From assembly GCF_039534915.1 (NCBI RefSeq), contig NZ_BAAAWE010000001.1, forward strand, positions 5,456,001-5,520,000: a DNA stretch of 64,000 nucleotides, written 5' to 3'. Positions 38,419-47,362 of this stretch are shown one piece after another. The position numbers and the translations under genes are program-made. The DNA comes from Streptomyces roseofulvus. Its GTDB lineage: Bacteria > Actinomycetota > Actinomycetes > Streptomycetales > Streptomycetaceae. Numbering within the stretch: position 1 is the first letter of the stretch; every line of letters starts with the position of its first letter. Below the pieces are notes generated by a model. That model was not told the DNA's origin, ran no database searches, and worked only from the letters and a program-made list of their open reading frames with translations.

Positions 38419-39201
38419 TCAGAACGCCACGTACACGCCCGTCGCGTCGTCGTGGGTCTTCCGGCGGCGGGCCCCGCCCGCCACCGCGTCCGCCGTCTCC
38501 AGCGCCCGTACCCGCTGGAGCAGTCCCGACGGGCCCTCCTTCGCCAGGACCCGGGCGCACTCCGTCCAGTCGCCCGCCCCGAACAGCTCCACCCAGCGGC
38601 TGGCCCCGTCCGTGAGCGCCGCCAGCGCCCGGACCTCCGCCAGCGGGGTCGTACCGGTCACCGCCCGCTCCGCCACCGACGGGTCCGCGGCCGCCGTGAA
38701 GAAGCCGCCCTCCCGGTTCCGCAGCCGGTCCGTCGCCTCGTGCGAGCGGAGCACCTCGCGCGGGATCCGGTCCAGCCGGTCGTCCCGCACCGCCCGGGCC
38801 GAGCCGTCCGGCGCCTGGAGCAGCAGCACCGAGTCGGACAGGACGAGGTGGTCCACCGCCTCCGTGTCCCACCGCGCGAGCACCACCGTCGCCTGAGGCG
38901 TGCGCACGTGAGAAAGGTCACAGCTGTCCGCGTGGAGCTCCGCGGTGCGCCGGATTGCCAGGGACAGGATCTCGGACAGCGTCAGATCGGCGCGGGAAGC
39001 GGACAGTTCGGTCAAAGCGCCGCCGAGCCGCGCGGTGAACCACGGCACCGTGTGCACACATCCGTCATCACCCCGGGGAGGGGTCACCCCGTCCAGGAGG
39101 ACCAGCGTCCCGCCGTCGCCCGAGGCGGGCAGAGCTGCGGCGGCCCAGTCCTCGTTGGGGCGTTCGCGGCTGCCGGGGAGGGTGGCGACTTCGCTGCGCA
39201 T
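38419..39201 (-). CDS. PP2C-like protein phosphatase domain protein
   Basis: 260 aa. PP2C-type layout: SRERPNEDW near the N-terminus (the conserved Asp after an N-E pair), LVLLDGVTPPRGDDG (metal-binding DG), VLSDSVLLL and LTDGASRWVEL followed by a C-terminal THDDATGVYVAF (DDxT). The usual RxxNED and GxxDGHGG boxes are altered, so phosphatase activity should be tested. I use the ATG at 39201; a GTG at 39237 would add 12 residues. Convergent with the MarR gene (12-bp gap). Confidence 0.75.
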   Translation of the reverse strand: MRSEVATLPGSRERPNEDWAAAALPASGDGGTLVLLDGVTPPRGDDGCVHTVPWFTARLGGALTELSASRADLTLSEILSLAIRRTAELHADSCDLSHVRTPQATVVLARWDTEAVDHLVLSDSVLLLQAPDGSARAVRDDRLDRIPREVLRSHEATDRLRNREGGFFTAAADPSVAERAVTGTTPLAEVRALAALTDGASRWVELFGAGDWTECARVLAKEGPSGLLQRVRALETADAVAGGARRRKTHDDATGVYVAF

Positions 39202-39561
39202 GATGTCCAGTGTGCCCGGCTCGCGCACGGTCTTCACAACACCTGCAAAGGGCCGAAAATGGCCTGTACCAACCAGCGGTGGCCCGTCCGGACGGCGGAA
39301 CCGTCAGCTCCGGCGAGCTGCGGGCGGGCATCCTGCCAAAGCCCGCCCCGAAGATCCAGCCGAGGCCCCGCACATGCCACTGGCGGCGGTCACCGGAAGT
39401 TGTTCGCCAACTCAGGAGTGTTGTTCACTCGTTCGGGTGGCGGAGCGGCCGATGCCCGTCCCCTGTCGAGAAGCGCTGGAATGGTCGGAAGCCGTACCAG
39501 GGTGGGGGGCGGAACCTCGTGACCGGCCGTCACCTCTGCTGTGTGGGCGGACGAGTCAAGA
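39202..39561 (+). promoter_or_regulatory. Intergenic region before the conservon
   Basis: About 360 bp between the divergent PP2C-like gene and the conservon kinase. No convincing gene: short frames here lack coding bias. The segment 39215-39260 and around 39395-39440 is relatively A/T-rich and should hold the two promoters. Confidence 0.35.
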
Positions 39562-42500
39562 ATGCGAGCACCGGTGCAGAAGAAGCGGCCTCGGAGCATG
39601 AACGGCGCGCGGAGCCAGACCCCCGGTGAGCCGCCGACCCCGGGCACCCCGTCGAACACGGGAAGCACGCCGTCCGCCGGAGCCGGAGTCGGCACCGGAG
39701 CGGGCACCGGCGTACCCGCCGTCGGCACGCCCGCAGCCGGCGTACCCGCCGGCGGTGCGCCCGCGCCGACCCCCGGCGGTCGTACCAAGCGCGTCCGCAA
39801 CCGCCTCGTCGCCGGTGTCGCCCTCGTCGGCGTCATCGTCCTCGGCGCCGGCGCCCCCGCCGTCCTCACCGCCTCCACCGAACTGAACGAGTCCCGGCGC
39901 CTGGTGACCCTCGCCGAGCTCGACCGGCAGGCCGTCACCCTCGCCCACTCCCTCGCCGACGAGCGTGACGAGGTCGTCGCCTTCGTGGCGGCCGGCCGCG
40001 ACGAGCAGACCGGCCCGAAGAAGGACCGGCGGACCCTCACCCCCGCCAAGTCCACCCGGGTCGACCGCCAGATCGACGAGATCCGCTCCGCCGCCCCCGA
40101 CGCGCTCCGCCGCGAACTCGCCGGCATCACCTCCGTCCGCCGCACCGCCGTCACCGGCAAGGGCACGGCCCTGGAGGCCCACAAGGCGTACAGCGACGTC
40201 ATCGCCAAGCTGCAGGACCTCGCCGACGAGCTCGCCGAGCGGACCCCGCCGCGCGCCACCGACCCCGGCCTCACCGGCACCGGCCGCGCCCCCGCCGACC
40301 TCGGCCGCGCCGTCGAGCAGGCGTCCGCCACCCGCGGTCTCCTCCTCGCCGCGCTCGCCGTCCCGCAGCCCGAGCCCAGCGGCGACCTCCACTACGACGC
40401 CACCACCGGCACCTACGTCGCCGACGAGCCCGAGGGCAAGGAAGAGGCCGAGCGCGCCCGCGACCAGCTGAGCGCCGCCGCCCAGCAGGCCCGCGTCCGC
40501 GAACTCGCCGCCCTCGGCGACTTCGACCGGTCCGCCGGCCCCGCCGCCCGCGACTCCCTCGCCGCGACCGTCGCCGGACCCGAGGTCAAGACCGCCGAAC
40601 AGGCCCTCGGCCGGCTCACCGACCAGCCCACCCTCTCCGAGGGCGAGACCCGGACCTCCCCGTCCGGCCTCGACGCGGCGCTCTCCGCCCGCATCGAGCA
40701 GATGCGCGGCGTCGAGTCCGCCCTCGCCGCCAAGCGGGTCGAACGGCTCACCGCCCTGCGCGACGACGACGTCACCGCCCTCGAACTGCGCCTCGCCTTC
40801 CTCGGCGGCTGCCTGCTGCTCGCCGTCGGCGTCTCCACCTACGTCGCCCGCAGCCTCACCCGGCCGCTCGCCGTGCTCCGCCTCGGCGCCGCCCGGCTCG
40901 CCGCCGCACCGGACCCGGCCACCGAGGAAGCCGTCCGCTTCACCGGCCGCAACGACGAGTTCGCCCAGGTCGTCCGCTCCCTCAACACCCTCCACGGACA
41001 GCTCGCCGCCCTCGCCGCCCACACCGGCCGGCTCACCGGCGAGCGGGCCGGCCTGGTCGCCGCCGAGGAGGCCGCCCAGGCCGAACTCGCCGCCCAGCGC
41101 GCCGAGCTCCAGGGCCGGATCGCCGTGCTCACCGCCGACCTCGAACGGCTCCGCGGCACCGTCCAGCACACCTTCGTCAACCTCTCGCTGCGCAGCCTCG
41201 GCCTGGTCGACCGGCAGCTCGGGGTCATCGAGAAGCTGGAGGAGCGCGAGCAGGACCCGGACCGCCTCGCCACCCTCTTCAAGCTCGACCACATGGCGAC
41301 CGTCATGCGCCGCCACAGCGAGAACCTGCTGGTCCTCGCCGGTCACGAGCACGTCCACGGCCACACCGGCCCCGTCCCGCTGGTCGACGTGCTGCGCGCC
41401 GCCGTCAGCGAGATCGAGCGGTACGAGCGGGTCACCATCCAGTCGCTGCCCCCGCACGCGCAGCTCGCCGGCTTCGCCGCCGACGACCTCAGCCACCTCG
41501 TCGCCGAACTCCTGGAGAACGCCACCGCGTTTTCCCCGCCGGACGCCGAGGTCCAGCTCTCCGGCTGGCTCCTGGAGACCGGCGAGGTGATGCTTTCGGT
41601 CCAGGACTCCGGCATAGGGATCCCCGAGCACCGGCGCGCCGACCTCAACGCCCGCCTCGCCGCCGCCGATCCGGAGGCGTTCGACGGCGAGGGCCTCGGC
41701 ATGCGCGTCGTCGCCCTGCTCGCCGCCCGCCACGGCGTCGGCGTCGAGCTGCGGGAGCAGAAGCCGGGCGGCACCGCCGCCGTCGTGGTGCTGCCGCTGC
41801 CGCTGCTGCCGACCGCGCCGCAGGCCGCCGTTCCCGAGCCGGTACGGATCGCGGGCACCGGCGCCGTACCCGTGCTCCACCTCCCCGGCTCGGAGGCCGA
41901 GGCCAACTCCAACGCGCTTCCGTCCCGCAGCCGCGACCCGCTCGTGGACGCGGCGGAACGCGCCTTCCGCGAGGCGGAGTCCGAGCCGGCCACCACCACG
42001 GAGCCCGCGCCGCCGTACGAGCCGGAGCCCGCGCCGCCGTACGAGCCGGAGCCCGCGCCGCCGTACGAGCCGGAGCCCGAGCCGGTGTACGAGGCGGAGC
42101 CGGAGCCCGAGCCGGTGTACGAGGCGGAGCCCGAGCCCGAGCCGGTGTACGAGGCCGAGACCGCGCCCGCGTACGAGGCCGGCCCCGAGGCGCCCGCCCC
42201 TGAGCCGTACGAGCCGCAGCCCGTCACGACCACCGAGCCGCAGCACGTACCGGCCGCCGAGCCGCAGCCCGTGGAGTCCGTCTCCGAGACGACGCTCCAG
42301 GTGCGGCTCCCCGACCCGCCGCCCGAGCCGGACCGCCACGAGCGGGCCGCCGAGCCGCCGGTCGCGCCCGTGCCGGAGCAGGCCGGGCCCGTCGACGACC
42401 CGCAGGTGCCCGGACCGCGGCCCGCGCAGTGGGAGCGCGTGACCGACAAGGGCCTGCCCAAGCGCACCCCGCAGGTGGTCCGCGCCCCCGCCGGGCCCAC

Positions 42501-42669
42501 CGCTCCCCGCCAGGGCGCGGTGGACGCCGAGGCGCTCCGCCGCCGTCTGGGCGGCTTCCACCGCGGCGCCGTCGCAGGGCGCCGCGACGTCGAGGCGGAG
42601 ATAGCAGCAGGAAGCACCGCGCGCACAGAGGAGATGACGGGGGACACAGTCGAGGAGGCACGCAGTTGA
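39562..42669 (+). CDS. Conservon sensor histidine kinase (CvnA-type, nitrate/nitrite-sensor-like)
   Basis: About 1035 aa. Disordered N-terminus, membrane segment near residues 82-105 (LVAGVALVGVIVLGAGAPAV), a long extracytoplasmic helical (NIT-like) region to about 410, second membrane segment (LRLAFLGGCLLLAVGVSTYV), HAMP, then a helical region containing FKLDHMATVMRRHSENLLVL and the ATPase domain (LLENATAFSPP; DSGIGIP; GEGLGMRVVALL). A Pro/Glu/Tyr-rich repetitive tail follows. First gene of the four-gene conservon; kinase in a G-protein-like signalling complex. Start uncertain: GTG 39541, ATG 39562 or ATG 39598. Confidence 0.88.
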   Translation: MRAPVQKKRPRSMNGARSQTPGEPPTPGTPSNTGSTPSAGAGVGTGAGTGVPAVGTPAAGVPAGGAPAPTPGGRTKRVRNRLVAGVALVGVIVLGAGAPAVLTASTELNESRRLVTLAELDRQAVTLAHSLADERDEVVAFVAAGRDEQTGPKKDRRTLTPAKSTRVDRQIDEIRSAAPDALRRELAGITSVRRTAVTGKGTALEAHKAYSDVIAKLQDLADELAERTPPRATDPGLTGTGRAPADLGRAVEQASATRGLLLAALAVPQPEPSGDLHYDATTGTYVADEPEGKEEAERARDQLSAAAQQARVRELAALGDFDRSAGPAARDSLAATVAGPEVKTAEQALGRLTDQPTLSEGETRTSPSGLDAALSARIEQMRGVESALAAKRVERLTALRDDDVTALELRLAFLGGCLLLAVGVSTYVARSLTRPLAVLRLGAARLAAAPDPATEEAVRFTGRNDEFAQVVRSLNTLHGQLAALAAHTGRLTGERAGLVAAEEAAQAELAAQRAELQGRIAVLTADLERLRGTVQHTFVNLSLRSLGLVDRQLGVIEKLEEREQDPDRLATLFKLDHMATVMRRHSENLLVLAGHEHVHGHTGPVPLVDVLRAAVSEIERYERVTIQSLPPHAQLAGFAADDLSHLVAELLENATAFSPPDAEVQLSGWLLETGEVMLSVQDSGIGIPEHRRADLNARLAAADPEAFDGEGLGMRVVALLAARHGVGVELREQKPGGTAAVVVLPLPLLPTAPQAAVPEPVRIAGTGAVPVLHLPGSEAEANSNALPSRSRDPLVDAAERAFREAESEPATTTEPAPPYEPEPAPPYEPEPAPPYEPEPEPVYEAEPEPEPVYEAEPEPEPVYEAETAPAYEAGPEAPAPEPYEPQPVTTTEPQHVPAAEPQPVESVSETTLQVRLPDPPPEPDRHERAAEPPVAPVPEQAGPVDDPQVPGPRPAQWERVTDKGLPKRTPQVVRAPAGPTAPRQGAVDAEALRRRLGGFHRGAVAGRRDVEAEIAAGSTARTEEMTGDTVEEARS
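42001..42162 (+). repeat. In-gene tandem repeats encoding a Pro/Glu/Tyr tail
   Basis: Three identical 24-bp units (42001-42072, encoding EPAPPYEP) are followed by three 30-bp units (42073-42162, encoding EPEPVYEAEP or close). All lengths are multiples of 3, so copy-number change would alter only the tail length of the conservon kinase. Confidence 0.9.
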
Positions 42670-43178
42670 CCGCCACGGGAACGAGCACCACGAGCACCAC
42701 GAGCACGTACGGACTGAGCACGGAGGCCCGCAACCTGCAATGGCTGCTGGGCAACCTGGTGGAGGAGGTGCCCGGCGTCCGCTCGGTCGCCGTCGTCTCC
42801 TCCGACGGGCTCCTGCTGCTCTCCTCCGACCCCGACGAGCGCCCGGACCCGGCCGCCGACGGGCCCGCCCGCCCCCGGGGCCCGCGCGGCTCCAGCGCCG
42901 ACCTGGCCACCATCGTCTCCGGCATCGGCAGCCTCACCGTCGGCGCCGCGCGGCTCATGGACGGCGGCGGTGTGAAGCAGACCATGGTCGCCATGGAGGA
43001 GGGCAGCGTCTTCGTCATGTCGATCAGCGACGGATCGCTGCTCGGCGTGCACGCCACCCCCGACTGCGACATGAGCGTCGTCGCGTACCACATGGCGCTC
43101 TTCGTGGGCCGGGCCGGACACGTCCTCACCCCCGAAGTCCGCAGCGAGCTGCGCAAGTCGATGGAGACCTACCGGTGA
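42666..43178 (+). CDS. Conservon Roadblock/LC7 protein (CvnB-type)
   Basis: 170 aa. Roadblock/LC7 domain (LQWLLGNLVEEVPGVRSVAV; LMDGGGVKQTMVAMEEGSVF) found in bacterial and eukaryotic GTPase modulators. The start is a rare TTG at 42666, which overlaps the kinase stop (TTGA) and has GAGGAGG 7-13 nt upstream; no ATG or GTG fits as well. An insertion rich in Pro/Asp/Arg (PDERPDPAADGPARPRGPRG) loops out of the domain. It should act on the partner GTPase encoded two genes downstream. Confidence 0.9.
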   Translation: MTATGTSTTSTTSTYGLSTEARNLQWLLGNLVEEVPGVRSVAVVSSDGLLLLSSDPDERPDPAADGPARPRGPRGSSADLATIVSGIGSLTVGAARLMDGGGVKQTMVAMEEGSVFVMSISDGSLLGVHATPDCDMSVVAYHMALFVGRAGHVLTPEVRSELRKSMETYR

Positions 43179-43588
43179 GCTCGCTGACCGCCGCCCACCG
43201 GCTGCCGACGCGGGGCGAAGGACGGCGCCCCGCGCGCGTGCGCCCGTACTCGCTGACCGGCGGCCGCACCCGCTTCGGGCACGTGCTGCTCGTCGAGACC
43301 TTCGTCGCCGCCCTGGAGGCGCCGATCGCCCGCAAGGTCCTCACGGACGGCGGCCCCGGCCCGCGCGGGCTGATGCCCGAGATGCGGGCCATCGTCGAGA
43401 TCTGCCGCCGGATGCGGACCGTGGCGGAGATCTCGGCCCTCCTCAAGATGCCGTTGGGTGTCGTCCGGGTGCTGCTCAGCGACCTGGCCGACCAGGGAAA
43501 GATCCGTGTGTACGGGACCGGTCACGGCACCGGCCAGCCCGACCGCGCGCTCCTCGAAAGGGTGCTGAGTGGACTCCGTCGTCTCTGA
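43175..43588 (+). CDS. Conservon DUF742 protein (CvnC-type)
   Basis: 137 aa. DUF742, a winged-helix-like fold: RVRPYSLTGGRTRFGH near the N-terminus and a C-terminal helical part (AEISALLKMPLGVVRVLLSD). GTG at 43175 overlaps the Roadblock stop by 4 bp. In conservons it is thought to link Roadblock protein and GTPase; its nucleic-acid binding is not demonstrated. Confidence 0.9.
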   Translation: MSSLTAAHRLPTRGEGRRPARVRPYSLTGGRTRFGHVLLVETFVAALEAPIARKVLTDGGPGPRGLMPEMRAIVEICRRMRTVAEISALLKMPLGVVRVLLSDLADQGKIRVYGTGHGTGQPDRALLERVLSGLRRL

Positions 43589-44300
43589 CGCCACCGCCGT
43601 CGACACCGCCGTCGACACCCCCGCCGCCTCCCCGGCGGCGACCGTCCCCCCCGCCGCCATCCCCGCCCAGCCCGGGCCGGTCACCGGGGAATCCGACCCC
43701 GAGGAACCCGATCCCGAGGACGGCGCCCAGGACTGGCAGCTCGACCACTCCCGCGCCCCGATCGCGACGAAGATCGTGGTCGCGGGCGGCTTCGGCGTCG
43801 GCAAGACCACCTTCGTCCGCGCGGTCTCGGAGATCACCCCGCTCCAGACCGAGGCGCTGATGACCCGGGCGAGCGAGGAGACCGACGACCTCACCGCCAC
43901 CCCGGACAAGCTCACCACCACCGTGGCGATGGACTTCGGCCGGATCACGCTCGACAACGACCTGGTGCTGTACGTCTTCGGCACCCCGGGCCAGCAGCGC
44001 TTCTGGTTCATGTGGGACGACCTCGTGCGCGGCGCGATCGGGGCGATCGTGCTCGCCGACACCCGCCGCCTCACGGACTGCTTCCCGGCGCTCGACTACT
44101 TCGAGAGCTGCGGCCTGCCGTACGTCGTCGCCGTCAACCACTTCGAGGGCACCGAGCGGTTCGAGCCGGAGGACGTCAGGGAGGCCCTGACGATCACCCC
44201 CGAGGTCCCTGTGGTGATCATGGACGCGCGCAAGCGCTACAGCGTCGTCGAGACCCTGCTCGCCATGGTCGAGCACGCGCTCTCCGCGACGCCCGAGTAG
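43569..44300 (+). CDS. Conservon small GTPase (CvnD-type)
   Basis: 243 aa. P-loop VVAGGFGVGKTTFVRAVSEI (about 73-92), G3-like FGTPGQQRFWF in place of DxxGQ, and NHFEG where classical GTPases have NKxD. The N-terminal 60 residues are disordered. GTG at 43569 lies inside the DUF742 gene (20-bp overlap), so translation is coupled. It is the switch of the conservon complex; by analogy with known conservons it is membrane-associated through the kinase and responds to the Roadblock partner. Confidence 0.9.
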   Translation: MDSVVSDATAVDTAVDTPAASPAATVPPAAIPAQPGPVTGESDPEEPDPEDGAQDWQLDHSRAPIATKIVVAGGFGVGKTTFVRAVSEITPLQTEALMTRASEETDDLTATPDKLTTTVAMDFGRITLDNDLVLYVFGTPGQQRFWFMWDDLVRGAIGAIVLADTRRLTDCFPALDYFESCGLPYVVAVNHFEGTERFEPEDVREALTITPEVPVVIMDARKRYSVVETLLAMVEHALSATPE

Positions 44301-44339
44301 CCGCCCCCACCGTCCCCGTTCTCGCCAGGAGCTCCACCC

Positions 44340-45575
44340 ATGCGGAAGATACTCATAGTCGGCGCCGGACAGTCCGGTCTCCAGCTCGCCCTCGGCCTCC
44401 AGTCCCACGGCTACGAGGTCACCCTGATGTCGAACCGGACCGCGGACGAGATCCGCTCCGGCCGCGTCATGTCCACCCAGTGCATGTTCGACACCGCGCT
44501 CGGGCACGAGCGCGACCTCGGCCTGAACTTCTGGGAGTCCCAGGCCCCGAGGATCGAGGGCCTCGGCGTCTCCGTCGCCGGCCCCGAGTCCGCCCGGCTG
44601 ATCGACTGGGTCGGCAAGCTCGACGGCTACGCCCAGTCCGTCGACCAGCGCGTGAAGATGGCCGGCTGGATGGAGACCTTCGTCCAGCGCGGCGGACAGC
44701 TCGTCATCCACGGCGCGGCCGTCGGCGACCTCGACTACTTCGCGGGCCGCTACGACCTGGTGCTCGTCGCCGCCGGCAAGGGCGAGCTGGTCTCCATGTT
44801 CGGCCGCGACGCCGCCCGCTCCCCGTACGCCGAACCGCAGCGCGCGCTCGCCGTCGCGTACGTCCACGGCCTCGGCCCCCGCCCCGAGCACCCCGACTTC
44901 GACGCGGTCCGCTGCAACATCGTGCCGGGCGTCGGCGAGCTCTTCGTGATGCCGACGCTCACCCTCGGCGGCCGCGCCGACATCCTCTTCTGGGAGGGCA
45001 TTCCCGGCGGCCCCGTCGACGCCTTCCAGGGCGTCAAGGACCCCTCCGAGCACCTGGCGCTGACGCTGGAGCTGATGGAGAAGTTCCTGCCCTGGGAGTA
45101 CGCGCGCGCGACCCGGGTCGAGCTCACCGACGCCGGCGGCACCCTCGCCGGCCGGTACGCGCCGACCGTCCGCAACCCGATCGGCCGGCTCCCCGGCGGC
45201 GGCCTGGTCCTCGGCGTCGCCGACGTCGTCGTCGCCAACGACCCGATCACCGGCCAGGGCTCCAACTCGGCGTCCAAGTGCGCCGCCGCCTACCTCGCGG
45301 CCATCGTCGAGCACGGCGACCGGCCCTTCGACGAGGAGTGGATGCGGTCCGCGTTCGACCGCTACTGGAAGACCGCCGAGCCGGTCACCAAGTGGACCAA
45401 CGCCATGCTGGCGCCGCCGCCGGAGCACGTCCTGAACCTGCTCGGCGCGGCCGGACAGCTCCAGCCGGTCGCCGACCGCTTCGCCAACGGCTTCGACGAC
45501 CCGGCCGACTTCGAGGACTTCTTCTTCGACCCGGAGAAGGCGTCCGCCTACCTGGCGTCGGTCGCCGGAGCCTGA
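44340..45575 (+). CDS. Styrene/indole monooxygenase-like FAD enzyme
   Basis: 411 aa. FAD-binding Rossmann start MRKILIVGAGQSGLQLALGL and the StyA-type patterns SNRTADEIRSGRVMSTQCMF and GQGSNSASKCAAAYL. Such enzymes epoxidise vinyl aromatics or oxidise indole with FADH2 supplied by a separate reductase (StyB); no reductase is encoded next to it. It follows the conservon GTPase by 39 bp with AGGAGCT before the ATG, so it is very likely in the same operon. Substrate unknown. Its last 28 bp overlap the convergent NlpC/P60 gene. Confidence 0.87.
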   Translation: MRKILIVGAGQSGLQLALGLQSHGYEVTLMSNRTADEIRSGRVMSTQCMFDTALGHERDLGLNFWESQAPRIEGLGVSVAGPESARLIDWVGKLDGYAQSVDQRVKMAGWMETFVQRGGQLVIHGAAVGDLDYFAGRYDLVLVAAGKGELVSMFGRDAARSPYAEPQRALAVAYVHGLGPRPEHPDFDAVRCNIVPGVGELFVMPTLTLGGRADILFWEGIPGGPVDAFQGVKDPSEHLALTLELMEKFLPWEYARATRVELTDAGGTLAGRYAPTVRNPIGRLPGGGLVLGVADVVVANDPITGQGSNSASKCAAAYLAAIVEHGDRPFDEEWMRSAFDRYWKTAEPVTKWTNAMLAPPPEHVLNLLGAAGQLQPVADRFANGFDDPADFEDFFFDPEKASAYLASVAGA

Positions 45576-46906
45576 CCGCCGCCCTCGGACCCTCCGTCGG
45601 ACTCCCCGTCCGCCCCCCGGTCGTACCCCTCGTCCGAGCCCTCCCGGGCGCCCTCCGGGAGGACCGGCGGGGTGTACGACGGCAGGGCCGTGCCGCCGGG
45701 ATCGGGCCGTACGGCCCCGAGCAGCGGGTTCGCCGCGACGGGGGAGACCTTCACCCGGCCGCCCGGCCGCGGAGCCTGCACGACCAGGCCCTCGCCCAGG
45801 TAGAGGGCCACGTGCGTGGCGCCCGGGAAGTACACCACCAGGTCCCCGGGGCGCAGCTCGCCCAGCGCCACCCGGGGCAGCCGCGCCCACTGCTCCTGGC
45901 TGGTGCGCGGGATCTCCCGGCCGGCCGCCGCCCACGCCCGCTGCGTCAGGCCCGAGCAGTCGTAGCTGTCCGGGCCCTCGGCGCCCCACTCGTACGGTTT
46001 GCCGAGCTCGCCGACCGCGAAGGCCAGCGCCTCCGCGCCCGCCCGGGACGGGGTGAGGGTGGGGTCGAGGACGCCGGAGTCGAGGAGTTCGCGCTGGGCG
46101 CCGGCCGTCTCGGCCCGTTCCAGCTCGGTCAGGCGCGCCAGCTGCTCGGCGGAGAGCGAGGCGAGCAGCCCCTCGACCTCGGCGAGCTTCCGCCGCACCT
46201 CGTCCCGCCGGGTCCGCTGCCGGTCGGCGAGCGTCTTCTGCCGGCCGAGCGCGGTGCGGGAGGCGGCGGCCAGCGCGGCGGCCCGGCGCTCGGCGGCCTG
46301 GAGCCGGGGCACGGCGGAGGCCCGGTCGCGGGCCGTGCGGTCCATCAGATGCCGGGCGTCGAGCGCCGACTGGGGGTCCGGGGCGAAGAGCAGCCGCAGC
46401 GGGGAGGCGTACCCGGCCCCCCGGCCCTGGTACTGCTCGCGGGCCAGCCGCCCCGCCTCGGCCCGGCCCCGCGCGAGCGCGCTGCGGGCGCTCTCCAGGT
46501 CGGCGGTGACCCGCCGGGTGTCGGCGTTCTGCAGCCGCAGCGCCTCCTCGGCGGCGTTGTACCGCTCCGTGGCCTCCTCGGCCCGCCGGTAGAGGGTGCG
46601 GAGCCGGGTGAGCAGCGTCGCCACGGAGCCCCCTCCGGAGGGCGCGAGCGCGGCGGCGTCGTCGGTCTCCGCCGTGGGAGGGGTCGCGGCGGCGGGAGCG
46701 GGCACTTCGGCCGGACCGGTGTCCGCGTCCGGGTCCACCGGGCCGACCGGTTCCGCCGCCGGATCGGCCCAGGCCACGGGCGCCGACCCGGCGGGCGGGT
46801 CCGCCGGGGGGTCGGGCGGTACGGGCACGGCCGCCGCCGTGCCGGCCAGGGCCGTCAGCGCGGCCAGCGCTCCCGTACAGACCGTGCGCAGCAGCCTTCG
46901 CGACAC
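45548..46906 (-). CDS. Secreted NlpC/P60 peptidoglycan endopeptidase
   Basis: 452 aa. Signal peptide (VSRRLLRTVCTGALAALTAL), Pro-rich linker, a long coiled-coil (about 100-285), then the NlpC/P60 domain: YDCSGLTQRAWAAAG (catalytic Cys), GDLVVYFPGATHVALYLGEG (His) and a polar residue later. It cuts peptide stems in the cell wall; such coiled-coil hydrolases act in growth or sporulation. The GTG at 46906 follows TGGAGGTGGTGAC. The tail after about 415 is Gly/Ser/Asp-rich. Convergent overlap with the monooxygenase gene. Confidence 0.9.
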   Translation of the reverse strand: MSRRLLRTVCTGALAALTALAGTAAAVPVPPDPPADPPAGSAPVAWADPAAEPVGPVDPDADTGPAEVPAPAAATPPTAETDDAAALAPSGGGSVATLLTRLRTLYRRAEEATERYNAAEEALRLQNADTRRVTADLESARSALARGRAEAGRLAREQYQGRGAGYASPLRLLFAPDPQSALDARHLMDRTARDRASAVPRLQAAERRAAALAAASRTALGRQKTLADRQRTRRDEVRRKLAEVEGLLASLSAEQLARLTELERAETAGAQRELLDSGVLDPTLTPSRAGAEALAFAVGELGKPYEWGAEGPDSYDCSGLTQRAWAAAGREIPRTSQEQWARLPRVALGELRPGDLVVYFPGATHVALYLGEGLVVQAPRPGGRVKVSPVAANPLLGAVRPDPGGTALPSYTPPVLPEGAREGSDEGYDRGADGESDGGSEGGGQAPATDAR

Positions 46907-46995
46907 GTCACCACCACCTCCAGAGCGGGCTCCGGAGGCATCATGGCGCGTCAATTCATCCGATTACCGTACGAAGTGGGGCGCGCCTTCCCGGC

Positions 46996-47325
46996 TCACC
47001 CGTTCGGCCCTCCGCCGGAGGCTCCGCTCTCGTCGCTCTCGTCGGGCGTGGCGGGCCGGGGGCTCGGCTTGGACCACGGCCACTTCAGCTCGCGCCGCTC
47101 ACGGCCCTCGGGGGCGTACTCGTAGACCCAGCCGCGCTGGAGGCCGAGCCGCTTGGTGTGGCCCGCGGGCTCGCGCCGGTACGTGTACAGCACGGGCGGC
47201 CGGCCGTCGTGGGCCGGCACCGGCACCTCGTACCACTTCGGCGGGTGGCCGGTCGCGCCGAGCAGGATGGGCAGCACCCGCCCGTCGAGCGGGCCGCCGC
47301 GGAAGGGGGTGTTCTCGCTTCTCAC
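46996..47325 (-). CDS. Small conserved hypothetical protein
   Basis: 109 aa. GTG start. Compact N-terminal part (FRGGPLDGRVLPILLGATGH; KWYEVPVPAHDGRPPVLYTY) with aromatic, strand-like pattern and a disordered acidic/Ser/Gly tail from about residue 88. No motif recognised and no membrane segment. Its codon use fits a real gene. It is followed downstream by the NlpC/P60 gene on the same strand. Confidence 0.7.
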   Translation of the reverse strand: MRSENTPFRGGPLDGRVLPILLGATGHPPKWYEVPVPAHDGRPPVLYTYRREPAGHTKRLGLQRGWVYEYAPEGRERRELKWPWSKPSPRPATPDESDESGASGGGPNG

Positions 47326-47362
47326 CCCACCAGTCTCTCCCGGCCGCGCCCGGCACGGGCGG

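Noticed and set aside
39556..42561. A 1001-codon minus-strand frame opposite the conservon kinase
   Set aside because: Translation is Gly/Leu/Arg-rich with no domain; the plus strand encodes a recognisable NIT/HAMP/ATPase kinase.
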